From Streptomyces griseus (GTDB lineage: Bacteria > Actinomycetota > Actinomycetes > Streptomycetales > Streptomycetaceae): DNA of 64,000 bases. Of the stretch, positions 1 through 7,528 are shown piece by piece; position 1 is the first letter of the stretch, and the number at the start of each line of letters is the position of its first letter. The stretch lies in NCBI RefSeq assembly GCF_001715295.1, contig NZ_MDKB01000002.1, forward strand, positions 1,448,313 to 1,512,312, written 5' to 3'. Below the pieces are notes generated by a model. It ran no database searches, was not told the origin of the DNA, and saw nothing but the letters and a program-made list of their open reading frames with translations. A program made the position numbers and the translations under genes.

Positions 1-26
1 CCGGGCGCTTCCCTTCGTTCTTGCGT

Positions 27-156
27 TTCCGACTCTATCAGACTCTTTCGTGTCCGATTCCCGGTCGAAGCGGGCTGCTTTCCAGTTCTTCGCTTTCGCG
101 TTTCCCTTTCCGGCGATTCCGACTCTATCAGATCCTTTCGGGCCTGATTCCCAGTC
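27..156 (-). promoter_or_regulatory. rRNA-operon promoters P3 and P4 within a direct repeat
   Basis: Two 40-bp direct copies (27-66 and 117-156, offset 90 bp, about 34 of 40 identical) each carry the minus-strand -10 box TAGAGT (32-37 and 122-127) in the context CTGATAGAGTCGGAA. Duplicated promoter modules of this kind are typical of Streptomyces rRNA operons. The -35 regions are poor matches to consensus. No protein gene is credible in 1-418. Confidence 0.6.
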
Positions 157-200
157 AGCGGGTTTCGTCTTCCCGGCCGTTGGGCCGTTCCGACGCTCAA

Positions 201-230
201 ACTCTAGCGGATTCTCCCGGCGGCTCATAA
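201..230 (-). promoter_or_regulatory. rRNA-operon promoter P2 (candidate)
   Basis: The minus strand has the -10 hexamer TAGAGT at 201-206 and a weak -35, TTATGA, at 225-230, with an 18-bp spacer. The same TAGAGT box recurs at 122-127 and 32-37, giving a tandem array like the p1-p4 arrangement known for Streptomyces rrn operons. Confidence 0.6.
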
Positions 231-245
231 TCGGGCCTTCGAAAT

Positions 246-267
246 GAATTTCGGCATGCCGAAATTC
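246..267. repeat. 22-bp perfect palindrome between rrn promoters
   Basis: Positions 246-267 form an uninterrupted palindrome with arms reading GAATTTCGGCA and TGCCGAAATTC. It lies between P1 and the -35 region of the next promoter, in a locally AT-richer stretch. It could be an operator for an rRNA regulator, or an RNA hairpin in the P1 transcript that acts in processing. Sequence alone does not decide. Confidence 0.7.
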
Positions 268-360
268 TCTCCGGTGGGAGGTCGTGCAGAGTTTTGGTTG
301 CCGCATGCGCGGCGGGATCGTTCGTCGCGGATGCGTACCGACTCCGTGACAACTCGAAGA

Positions 361-389
361 ACCTTACGGATCCGGGGAAGCGGTGTCAA
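361..389 (-). promoter_or_regulatory. Strong rRNA-operon promoter P1
   Basis: On the minus strand TTGACA (384-389) is followed after exactly 17 bp by TAAGGT (361-366), close to the ideal vegetative HrdB promoter. It is the most upstream of a tandem set reading leftwards out of the window. The leader at 1-66 resembles the Streptomyces 16S rRNA leader as I remember it, so the rRNA genes should begin shortly left of position 1. Seen: the hexamers and spacing. Inferred: that it drives an rrn operon. Confidence 0.75.
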
Positions 390-418
390 CTCAGCCTCTC
401 GCCCCCATCTTCGGCCGG

Positions 419-976
419 TCAGTCCAGGTCGGTGAGCCGGCCGCCGGCGTCCGGCTGTGCGTGCTCGACGCGGCGCAGGAGCCGGATCAGGATCTCGCCC
501 AGAGCGCCGCGCTCGTCGCCCGTCAGGTCCTGGAGGAGGTCCCCCTCGAAGGCCGTGGCCATCCGCATGGCCTCGAGCCACTTCGTACGGCCGTCGTCGG
601 TGAGTTCGACGATGACACGCACCCGGTTGTTCTCGTCCCGGTCCCGGGTGACCAGGCCCTCGCCCGCCATCCGGTCGATGCGGTGGGTCATCGCTGCCGG
701 GGTGAGCCCAAGACGCTTCGCGAGCTCGCCGGGGCCCATGCGGTACGGAGCGCCGGCCAGCACCAGGGTCTTGAGGACCTCCCATTCGGTGTTGCTGATA
801 CCGAGGGCGGCGAGCTGCCTGCCGTACGCCACGTTCATCCGGCGGTTCAGCCGGCCCAGGGCCGAGACCACCTGCTCGACCTGGGGGTCGAGGTCCTGGA
901 ACTCGCGCTGGTAGGCCGCGATCTGCTCGTCCAGGCCCGGTTCCGGAAGCTCGGACTGCTCGGAGGTGTCAGACAT
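419..976 (-). CDS. MarR-family transcriptional regulator
   Basis: A 185-aa protein with a winged helix-turn-helix of MarR type. A helical N-terminal dimerisation arm leads into GELAKRLGLTPAAMTHRIDR (recognition helix, around residues 86-105) and the wing GLVTRDRDENNRVR with its conserved DxRD-like basic hairpin. The ATG at 976 was chosen over an in-frame upstream ATG (1021) because homologs usually start just before the acidic N-terminus; neither start has a strong ribosome-binding site. It is divergent from an MFS efflux gene, and a palindrome lies between them, so repression of the transporter and of itself is likely. The ligand is unknown. Confidence 0.85.
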   Translation of the reverse strand: MSDTSEQSELPEPGLDEQIAAYQREFQDLDPQVEQVVSALGRLNRRMNVAYGRQLAALGISNTEWEVLKTLVLAGAPYRMGPGELAKRLGLTPAAMTHRIDRMAGEGLVTRDRDENNRVRVIVELTDDGRTKWLEAMRMATAFEGDLLQDLTGDERGALGEILIRLLRRVEHAQPDAGGRLTDLD

Positions 977-1043
977 GGCGGGCAGTATCGCACGCCACCC
1001 ACGGGCATCGAAGTCCTTCAAGCTGTAGTTTTCACCTTCTAAT

Positions 1044-1055
1044 TTTAGTGCTAAA
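1044..1055. promoter_or_regulatory. Candidate MarR operator
   Basis: TTTAG-TG-CTAAA is an inverted repeat with 5-bp perfect arms, in the AT-rich 124-bp gap between the divergent MarR and MFS genes. The position and AT-rich half-sites fit a MarR-family binding site. This is inference from symmetry and location only. Confidence 0.5.
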
Positions 1056-1100
1056 GTCTACGAGTTCGTGTTCTTCAACGTTCTTCGAGTCTTGAGGTAG

Positions 1101-2417
1101 GTGAGTGTGACCAGGGAGATGGGCGCAGCGCTGCGGCGGATCCAGACGGGCAGCGCGTTGAGCGCGTTCGGGCTCGGGTTCACCGTTCCGTATCTGTACG
1201 TCTACGTGGCGCAGGTGCGGGATCTTGGTGCCGGTACGGCGGGTGTCGTACTGGCAGTCTTCGCCATGGCAGCTCTGGCCGTCCTGCCGTTCACCGGCCG
1301 GGCCATCGACCGGCGCGGGCCGCTGCCCGTGCTGATCGCGGCGTCGGCCGCGGCCGCCGCGGGTGCTGCCGCGCTGGGAGTGGCGAGCAGTGTGACGACC
1401 GCCGTCCTGTCGGCCGCGGTGCTCGGCGCGGGTACCGCGGTGATGCAGCCGGCCCTGGCGACGATGCTGGTGTGGTGTTCGAGCCCCACGACCCGGACGC
1501 GCGCCTTCGCCATGCAGTTCTTCCTGCAGAACCTGGGCCTCGGTATCGGTGGTCTGGTCGGCGGGCAGCTGGTCGATGTGGACCGTCCGTCGAGCTTCAC
1601 GCTGCTGTTCCTGATCGAAGCGGCGATGTTCGTGGTGCTCGGCGTCGTCGCGGCGACCGTGCGCATGCCGCACTCCCCGTCCGTCACGGACGCCAGGCCC
1701 ACGGGCGAGGCGGCACCGAAGGCGGGGCTGCAGACGCTGCTGTCCCACAAGGCCATGGTCCAGCTGTGTGTGCTGGGCTTCGTGATCTTCTTCGCCTGCT
1801 ACGGGCAGTTCGAGTCGGGCCTCGCGGCCTACGGCACCGAGGCCGCCGGAATCGCCCCGTCGACCCTGGGTGTCGCGCTGGCCGCCAACACGGCGGTCAT
1901 CGTCGCCGCGCAGTTCGTCGTGCTCCGTCTCGTGGAGCGGCGGCGGCGCAGCCGGGTCATCGCGTGGGTCGGTCTGATCTGGGCCGTCGCCTGGATCGTG
2001 GCCGGGTACGCGGGCCTCGGACACGGCAGCCGGACCATGGCCACCGCCGCGATGATCTCGACGTACGCGCTGTTCGGGCTGGGTGAGGCGATGTTGTCGC
2101 CGACGGTGGCGCCGCTCGTCGCCGATCTTGCACCGGATTCCATGGTCGGGCAGTACAACTCGGCCTTCGCGCTGGTGAAGCAGCTGGCGCTGGCGGTCGG
2201 GCCGGCCGTGGGCGGGCCCATGGGGGCCTCGCTCCACGGTCCGTACATCGTGACGTTCGTGCTCTTCTCGCTCGGCATCACCGCGCTGGCCCTCAAGCTG
2301 GGACGGCAGCTCACTCCCGTGCAGGACAAACCGTCGCTCGCGGCCGCACCCTCACGTGTGGTGGCCGTGTCCCTGCCGGAGAGCGAGCCGGTCACGGCGC
2401 CCGCCGCCGCTCACTGA
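1101..2417 (+). CDS. MFS transporter (drug-efflux type)
   Basis: A 438-aa polytopic membrane protein with about 12 hydrophobic helices and the MFS signatures: a GRAIDRRG-type loop after TM2 (motif A region) and a long central loop near residues 195-215. It probably exports small amphipathic compounds by proton antiport. The start may be GTG 1101 or, better spaced from GAGG at 1094-1097, GTG 1107. It is divergent from the MarR gene, the classic arrangement of a substrate-induced efflux pump. The C-terminus is a disordered Ala/Pro-rich tail. It converges on the next gene with a gap of only 19 bp. Confidence 0.85.
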   Translation: MSVTREMGAALRRIQTGSALSAFGLGFTVPYLYVYVAQVRDLGAGTAGVVLAVFAMAALAVLPFTGRAIDRRGPLPVLIAASAAAAAGAAALGVASSVTTAVLSAAVLGAGTAVMQPALATMLVWCSSPTTRTRAFAMQFFLQNLGLGIGGLVGGQLVDVDRPSSFTLLFLIEAAMFVVLGVVAATVRMPHSPSVTDARPTGEAAPKAGLQTLLSHKAMVQLCVLGFVIFFACYGQFESGLAAYGTEAAGIAPSTLGVALAANTAVIVAAQFVVLRLVERRRRSRVIAWVGLIWAVAWIVAGYAGLGHGSRTMATAAMISTYALFGLGEAMLSPTVAPLVADLAPDSMVGQYNSAFALVKQLALAVGPAVGGPMGASLHGPYIVTFVLFSLGITALALKLGRQLTPVQDKPSLAAAPSRVVAVSLPESEPVTAPAAAH

Positions 2418-2436
2418 GCCGGCACTGCCGCGCGGC

Positions 2437-4089
2437 TCAGTCCGGGAGGGCGAATTCGCACCAGACCGCCTTCCCGCCTCCCGGGGTGCGGCGGGAGCCC
2501 CAGGACGAGGCGATCGTCGCGACGATGGAGATACCGCGGCCCGCCTCGTCCACCGGTTCCGCGCGGCGGCGGCGCGGCAGGTGGTCGTCCCCGTCGGTCA
2601 CCTCGATGATCAGCCGGCGGTCCGTGCGGCGCAGCCCCAGGCGCATCGGCGGGGTGCCGTGCTGCAGCGAGTTCGCCACGAGCTCGCTCGCGGCGAGTAC
2701 ACCCAGGTCGCAGAGCTCCATGGGGAAACGCCAGGAGGTCAGGACGCCGGTGGCGAAGGCGCGGGCGCGGGGGGCGGCCTCGATGCCGCCGAGCAGTTCG
2801 AGGGAGGCGTTGTGGAAGAGCTCCGCGCTCGTCCCGGTACGCGCCGGGTGCTGCACGACGAGCACGGCGACGTCGTCGTCGTGCTCCGCCGTCACTCCCA
2901 GGGAGCGGATGAGCCGGTCGCAGACCACCTGGGGCGACCCCTTGGCGCCCGACAGGGCGCGCTCCAAGGAGGCGACGCCCTCGTCGATGTCCTCGCTCCG
3001 CCGTTCGACCAGGCCGTCGGTGTAGAGGACGGCGGTGGAGCCGGGTGGCAGACCGATCGTCCCGGAGGTGTGGACCCAGCCGCCCGTGCCGAGCGGCGGC
3101 CCCGTCGGGTCCTCGGCCCGGTGGACCGTCCCGTCCTCGTGGCACACGAGGATCGGCAGGTGCCCCGCGGAGGCGTAGACGAGATGCCCCTCGTTGGGGT
3201 CGTGGACCGCGTAGACGCAGGTGGCGATCTGACTGGCGTCGATCTCGGCGGCGAGGACGTCCAGGAGCTGGAGGACCTCGTGGGGCGGCAGGTCGAGGCG
3301 GGCGTAGGCGCGGACCGCGGTGCGGAGTTGGCCCATGACCGCCGCCGCGCGCACACCGCGCCCCATCACGTCACCGATGACGAGCGCGGTGCGTCCGGCG
3401 CCCAGGGTGATGACGTCGTACCAGTCGCCGCCGACCGCCGCGTCCGTGCCGCCGGGCTGGTACGTCGCCGCGATCCGCAGGTCGTCGGGCTGTTCGAGGT
3501 CCTGCGGAAGGAGGGAACGCTGGAGGGTGACGGCCGTCTGCCTGTGGCGTCGTTCGCTGGTACGGAGCCGCTCCGCCGCTTCTGCGTGGTCGGTGACATC
3601 GGTGGCGTAGAGAAGCACGCCCGCCTCGCCGTCGCCGGTGGTCAGGGGGGTGCAGGTCACGGTGTACGAGTGACCGGCAGAGACCTTGCGGGACTTGACC
3701 GTACGAGGTCTGCCGCTGCGCAGGACCTGGTCCAGGAGGGGCAGCAGGCTCAGCTCGACGAGCTCGGGCATGGCCTCGGACGCGGGGACACCGCAGGGGC
3801 GGGGGCCGAAAGCCGTCTCGTAGGCGTCGTTGACGTAGGTGATGCGGTGCTCGGGGCCGTGGAGCAGCGCGATCGGGGCGGGAAGCCGGCCGAGGATCTC
3901 GCCGGCCGGAAGGGCGTCGAGGGAGGGGCCTGCCGCCGGGGCGGAGGTGCGCGTCCCGGCCGGTGGCGTGGACGCGGTCTTCGGCCGTACGGACTCCGCG
4001 CGGGCTGCGGGTACGGAACCCTGGTCGTCCCGCGCGGCGGCTCGACGCTGTGTTCCGGGAAGGCGGGCGCTCCAGCGCGTGAAGTTCAC
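2437..4089 (-). CDS. PAS-SpoIIE phosphatase-HATPase regulator
   Basis: About 550 aa in three parts. A PAS domain (roughly residues 58-175) includes RITYVNDAYETAFG. A PP2C/SpoIIE phosphatase follows (about 190-420), with the metal-binding motifs GGDWYDV and GDVMGRG. A C-terminal GHKL ATPase of RsbW type (about 430-550) has the N-box ELVANSLQHG. Such proteins act in partner-switching circuits, dephosphorylating or phosphorylating anti-anti-sigma factors in response to a PAS-sensed signal. The start is uncertain; GTG 4089 has GAGG 11 nt upstream. No partner anti-sigma factor gene lies nearby. It is the downstream neighbour of ndh on the same strand. Confidence 0.85.
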   Translation of the reverse strand: MNFTRWSARLPGTQRRAAARDDQGSVPAARAESVRPKTASTPPAGTRTSAPAAGPSLDALPAGEILGRLPAPIALLHGPEHRITYVNDAYETAFGPRPCGVPASEAMPELVELSLLPLLDQVLRSGRPRTVKSRKVSAGHSYTVTCTPLTTGDGEAGVLLYATDVTDHAEAAERLRTSERRHRQTAVTLQRSLLPQDLEQPDDLRIAATYQPGGTDAAVGGDWYDVITLGAGRTALVIGDVMGRGVRAAAVMGQLRTAVRAYARLDLPPHEVLQLLDVLAAEIDASQIATCVYAVHDPNEGHLVYASAGHLPILVCHEDGTVHRAEDPTGPPLGTGGWVHTSGTIGLPPGSTAVLYTDGLVERRSEDIDEGVASLERALSGAKGSPQVVCDRLIRSLGVTAEHDDDVAVLVVQHPARTGTSAELFHNASLELLGGIEAAPRARAFATGVLTSWRFPMELCDLGVLAASELVANSLQHGTPPMRLGLRRTDRRLIIEVTDGDDHLPRRRRAEPVDEAGRGISIVATIASSWGSRRTPGGGKAVWCEFALPD

Positions 4090-4421
4090 GGAATTTCTGG
4101 CCTCGTGTGTCGGTATGGTCCGCTCGGGCGAGCTGCTTCGTCCTGCTGGCGTCGTGCCGGTCCCCCGCCGGTACTCCTGCCGGGCCGGGGCACCAGGGCT
4201 GGGTCCCGGGGAGGCGCTGTGGTCGTCGCTGCCGGTCACTGTAGGTGACCGGCGGCCGGGTGACTCTGTGCAGGTGTGGCCACACCAATGGTCACACGCC
4301 CAGTGTCGCCGACCGTACTGACAGGTGCCGTACGGGATCCGTACGGCCGTCGGCATCCAGCCGTCGTTCCGGAGGACGTGTGCGGGGGCGGGCGGCGGAC
4401 GCAGACGCGCCTGGCGGCGGA
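4090..4421. other. Non-coding gap with 14-bp palindrome
   Basis: This 332-bp interval separates ndh from the SpoIIE-type gene. It holds a perfect palindrome, GGTGTGGCCACACC, at 4273-4286, followed by GGTCACAC at 4289-4296, about 190 bp upstream of the phosphatase gene and so a possible operator for it. No convincing coding sequence was seen. Confidence 0.5.
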
Positions 4422-5912
4422 TCAGCCCGAGGATCTCGGCGGGCCCTCCCCCGGTGGGTTGTCCTCCGGGTGCGCCCGGTGCTCCTCGCCCCCGGTACGC
4501 CCCGGAGGCTGCTCGCTCCTGGGGCGCCCCACGGGGGCGTGGCCGCCGGCGGCGAGGGCGAACTCGGCGCGCGGGTGTTCGAGCGAGCCGAGGGAGACGA
4601 TCTCCCGTTTGAACAGCCCGGCCAGGGTCCACTCGGCAAGGACTCGCGCCTTCCGGTTGAACGTCGGTACCCGGCTGAGGTGGTAGACGCGGTGCATGAG
4701 CCAGGCCGGGTATCCCTTGAGCTTGCGGCCGTAGACGTGGGCGACTCCCTTGTGCAGTCCCAGCGAGGCGACCGACCCGGCGTGGGAGTACCGGTAGTCC
4801 TCGGTCGGCCGTCCGGCGAGCGCGCGGACGATGTTCTCCGCGAGGACCTTGGCCTGACGCACCGCGTGCTGGGCGTTCGGGGCGGTTTCCGTGCCCGGCT
4901 CGGAGGAGCTGAGGTCGGGTACGGACGCGGCGTCCCCCGCGGCCCAGGCGTGCTCGGCGCCGTCCACGGAGAGCGCGGCCGTGCAGCGGATCCGGCCGCG
5001 CTCGGTGAGGGGCAGGTCGGTGGCGGCGAGGAGCGGCGCGGGTCTGACGCCCGCGGTCCACACCAGGGTCCGGGTCGGGAAGCGGGAGCCGTCGCTGAGT
5101 ACGGCGATCCGGCCCTCGCAGCTCTCCAGCCGGGTGTCGAGCCGTACGTCGATGTTGCGGCCCCGCAGTTCCCTGACGGCGTACTTCCCCATGGTCTCCC
5201 CGACTTCGGGCAGGATGCGGCCCGTCGCCTCGACCAGGATCCATCGCAGGTCCGCGGGCTTGATGTTGTGGTAGTACCGCGACGTGTAGCGCGCCATGTC
5301 CTCGAGTTCGGCGAGGGCCTCGACCCCCGCGTAGCCCCCGCCGACGAAGACGAAGGTGAGGGCGGCGTCGCGGATGGCGGGGTCGCGGGTGGCGGACGCG
5401 ATGTCCATCTGCTCGATGACGTGGTTGCGCAGGCCGATGGCCTCCTCGACGGTCTTGAAGCCGATGCCGAAGTCGGCGAGGCCGGGGACCGGAAGGGTGC
5501 GCGAGACGGACCCGGGCGCGACGACGATCTCGTCGTACGGGATCTCGAGGGCGCCCGTGCCGTCCTCGCCGGTGGCCAGCGTCGTGACCGTGGCGGTGCG
5601 CTTGGCGTGGTCGACGCGTTCCGCCTCGCCGATGACGATCGTGCAGTGCTTGAGGACCCGGCGCAGCGGTACGACCACGTGCCGCGGGGAGAGGGAGCCG
5701 GCGGCCGCTTCGGGGAGGAACGGCTGGTACGTCATGTACGGCTCCGGCGTGACGACCACGACCTCGGCCTCGCCGCTCCTGAGTCTGTGCCCCAGTCTCC
5801 GCTGGAGTCGCAGCGCGGTGTACATCCCGACGTAGCCGCCGCCGACGACGAGAATGCGCACCTTCGGCCGGGTGCCGGGGGCCGTCCCCCGGGAATCTGG
5901 AGCCATCACCAT
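4422..5912 (-). CDS. ndh: Type II NADH dehydrogenase
   Basis: A 496-aa membrane-associated flavoprotein that oxidises NADH and reduces menaquinone without pumping protons. Two Rossmann folds are visible: the FAD site GGGYVGMYTA near the N-terminus and the NAD(P)H site GGGYAGVEALAE near residue 200. AWAAGDAASVPD, which contacts FAD, follows later. The C-terminal portion with KGYPAWLMHRVYHL is the amphipathic membrane anchor usual for NDH-2. ATG 5912 is chosen among clustered Met codons. It is divergently arranged with the TetR-type gene, an order recalled for S. coelicolor SCO4119/SCO4118. Confidence 0.88.
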   Translation of the reverse strand: MVMAPDSRGTAPGTRPKVRILVVGGGYVGMYTALRLQRRLGHRLRSGEAEVVVVTPEPYMTYQPFLPEAAAGSLSPRHVVVPLRRVLKHCTIVIGEAERVDHAKRTATVTTLATGEDGTGALEIPYDEIVVAPGSVSRTLPVPGLADFGIGFKTVEEAIGLRNHVIEQMDIASATRDPAIRDAALTFVFVGGGYAGVEALAELEDMARYTSRYYHNIKPADLRWILVEATGRILPEVGETMGKYAVRELRGRNIDVRLDTRLESCEGRIAVLSDGSRFPTRTLVWTAGVRPAPLLAATDLPLTERGRIRCTAALSVDGAEHAWAAGDAASVPDLSSSEPGTETAPNAQHAVRQAKVLAENIVRALAGRPTEDYRYSHAGSVASLGLHKGVAHVYGRKLKGYPAWLMHRVYHLSRVPTFNRKARVLAEWTLAGLFKREIVSLGSLEHPRAEFALAAGGHAPVGRPRSEQPPGRTGGEEHRAHPEDNPPGEGPPRSSG

Positions 5913-6126
5913 CCCATGACGCAACGGAGTCCGGTGTTTGTCCACAGGCCCGGCAAATTGTGTGACCGGAGCTCGTCGACGGGGCGCGGCGGCCGGATCG
6001 CCGCGGAGCGCGACAGCGGCGCAGGTCAGGTGCGGCGGGAGAGGGTGGCGCCGGGGGGCGAATCGGGGTCCAACCGGTCCTTGCTCCGATCGGGGGGCGC
6101 TCCGTGCGGAACTACCCTCTTCTGAA

Positions 6127-6141
6127 TTGAGCCGGGCTCAA
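6127..6141. promoter_or_regulatory. Palindromic operator in the ndh-atrA divergent region
   Basis: TTGAGCC-G-GGCTCAA is a 15-bp inverted repeat with perfect 7-bp arms. It sits between a possible -35 (TTCTGA, 6120-6125) and -10 (TATGTT, 6144-6149) reading toward the TetR-type gene, a place where a repressor would block initiation. It may serve autoregulation or joint control of both divergent genes. It does not match any AtrA consensus that I can quote. Confidence 0.5.
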
Positions 6142-6245
6142 CTATGTTCGTACCCCGTCGGGGTGTCGGATTCGGACGAAGATCCGCACACCGACTGACA
6201 CGGCGGGGAAGTCTCCGGGGGGAGACGCCATAACCGGGGGAAGTT

Positions 6246-7046
6246 ATGCACATTCAGGATTTGCATGGGCAGAACGCTGTGACCTCTGTTCCGGAGGGAC
6301 ACGGGCGGTTGGGTCCCGTGGGACTGGCCGGGGCGGTCGCCCCGGGGGGCAGCGGGGTGCGCTCGGCGCCGCTCCGTGTGGACGCGCAGCGCAATCTGGA
6401 ACACGTCCTGCGCGCCGCGCGTGAGGTGTTCGGCGAGCTGGGGTACGGCGCGCCGATGGAGGACGTGGCCCGCCGCGCCCGGGTCGGGGTCGGCACCGTC
6501 TACCGCCGGTTCCCGAGCAAGGACGTACTGGTGCGTCGGATAGCCGATGAGGAGACCTCCCGGCTCACGGATCAGGCGCGTGCGGCCCTGGGACAGGAGG
6601 ACGAGCCCTGGTCGGCTCTCTCCCGCTTCCTGCGGACCTCCGTGGCGTCGGGGGCGGGCCGTCTGCTGCCGCCGCAGGTGCTCCGGGTCGGGGCCGACCC
6701 GGAGGAGCAGGCCGTCGCGGCGGGTTCCTCCGAGGATGACGGCGGGACACGGGTCCCGCATCAGCGGCAGGCCGGGGAGCCGGAGTTGCGGTCGGTCGAG
6801 CAGCGTGCGGGCACCGGTGAGGTGCCTGCCGACGATCCCGGTGCGGCCGAACTGCTGGAGGTCGTGGGGCGGCTGGTCGACCGGGCGCGCGAGTCGGGGG
6901 AGTTGCGGGGCGACGTGACGGTGGCCGATGTGCTGCTGGTCATCGCCACGGCGGCACCGGCGCTGCCGGACCCCGCTCACCATGCCGCCGCTTCGGCACG
7001 CCTGCTGGACATCCTGCTGGAGGGTCTGCGCTCCCGGCCCGTGTAG
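6246..7046 (+). CDS. atrA: TetR-family regulator, AtrA ortholog
   Basis: A 266-aa protein with a TetR N-terminal DNA-binding domain after a roughly 45-residue extension: LRAAREVFGELGYGAPMEDV, then RRARVGVGTVYRRFPSKDVL (recognition helix). In S. coelicolor the TetR protein beside ndh is AtrA (SCO4118), an activator of actII-ORF4 that also affects N-acetylglucosamine uptake. The assignment rests on that synteny and on the general sequence. The C-terminal ligand domain has a low-complexity Glu/Gly insert around residues 150-195. The start is supported by GGGGG about 5 nt before ATG 6246. Confidence 0.72.
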   Translation: MHIQDLHGQNAVTSVPEGHGRLGPVGLAGAVAPGGSGVRSAPLRVDAQRNLEHVLRAAREVFGELGYGAPMEDVARRARVGVGTVYRRFPSKDVLVRRIADEETSRLTDQARAALGQEDEPWSALSRFLRTSVASGAGRLLPPQVLRVGADPEEQAVAAGSSEDDGGTRVPHQRQAGEPELRSVEQRAGTGEVPADDPGAAELLEVVGRLVDRARESGELRGDVTVADVLLVIATAAPALPDPAHHAAASARLLDILLEGLRSRPV

Positions 7047-7528
7047 GCGGGCGCCGGCCGGCCGGGGCGGGATCCACCCGGCGGCCCGGCCCGGCCCCGC
7101 CCCGGTCACGGTCAAACGTCGCAGGCCGTCGTTCACCGTCGGAGCGACGGGAACCGCCCGGGACGGCGGCTGCATCGCGTCGGTACCGCGCCGCGGTTGC
7201 CGTACCGTCCCGGCGCCGCCGCTCTCGCCCTGGCTCGGCGTGCACGGGCCGGTGCCGGCCTGTGCCGGCCTACGGGTGGGACCGTGGCCGGCCGCGTGCC
7301 GGCGGGCCGGTGGGGCCGTGGCCGAGCGCGTCATCGGCTCCCGGCCGCGACGCGGGTTCGCTCCCGGCCGCGACACGGGTTGATTCCCCGATGGAGTGAC
7401 GACAAGCACCGCTGGTACAGGAAAACCCCCGGACGAGTGGTTGCCCGGCCGGAAGGTCCGCTGTCGGGAGGCTCTGTGGCACTCTTGGCCGGTATTCGGG
7501 TCCGAGGGTGCACACGGGGGCTTCCGCG
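7047..7528. other. Intergenic region with 22-bp tandem duplication
   Basis: No gene is supported between the TetR-type and sigma-factor genes. A 22-bp unit at 7337-7358 (GCTCCCGGCCGCG core) is repeated at 7360-7381 with one mismatch. The sigma-gene promoter probably lies at about 7430-7505, but no consensus hexamers stand out. Confidence 0.4.
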
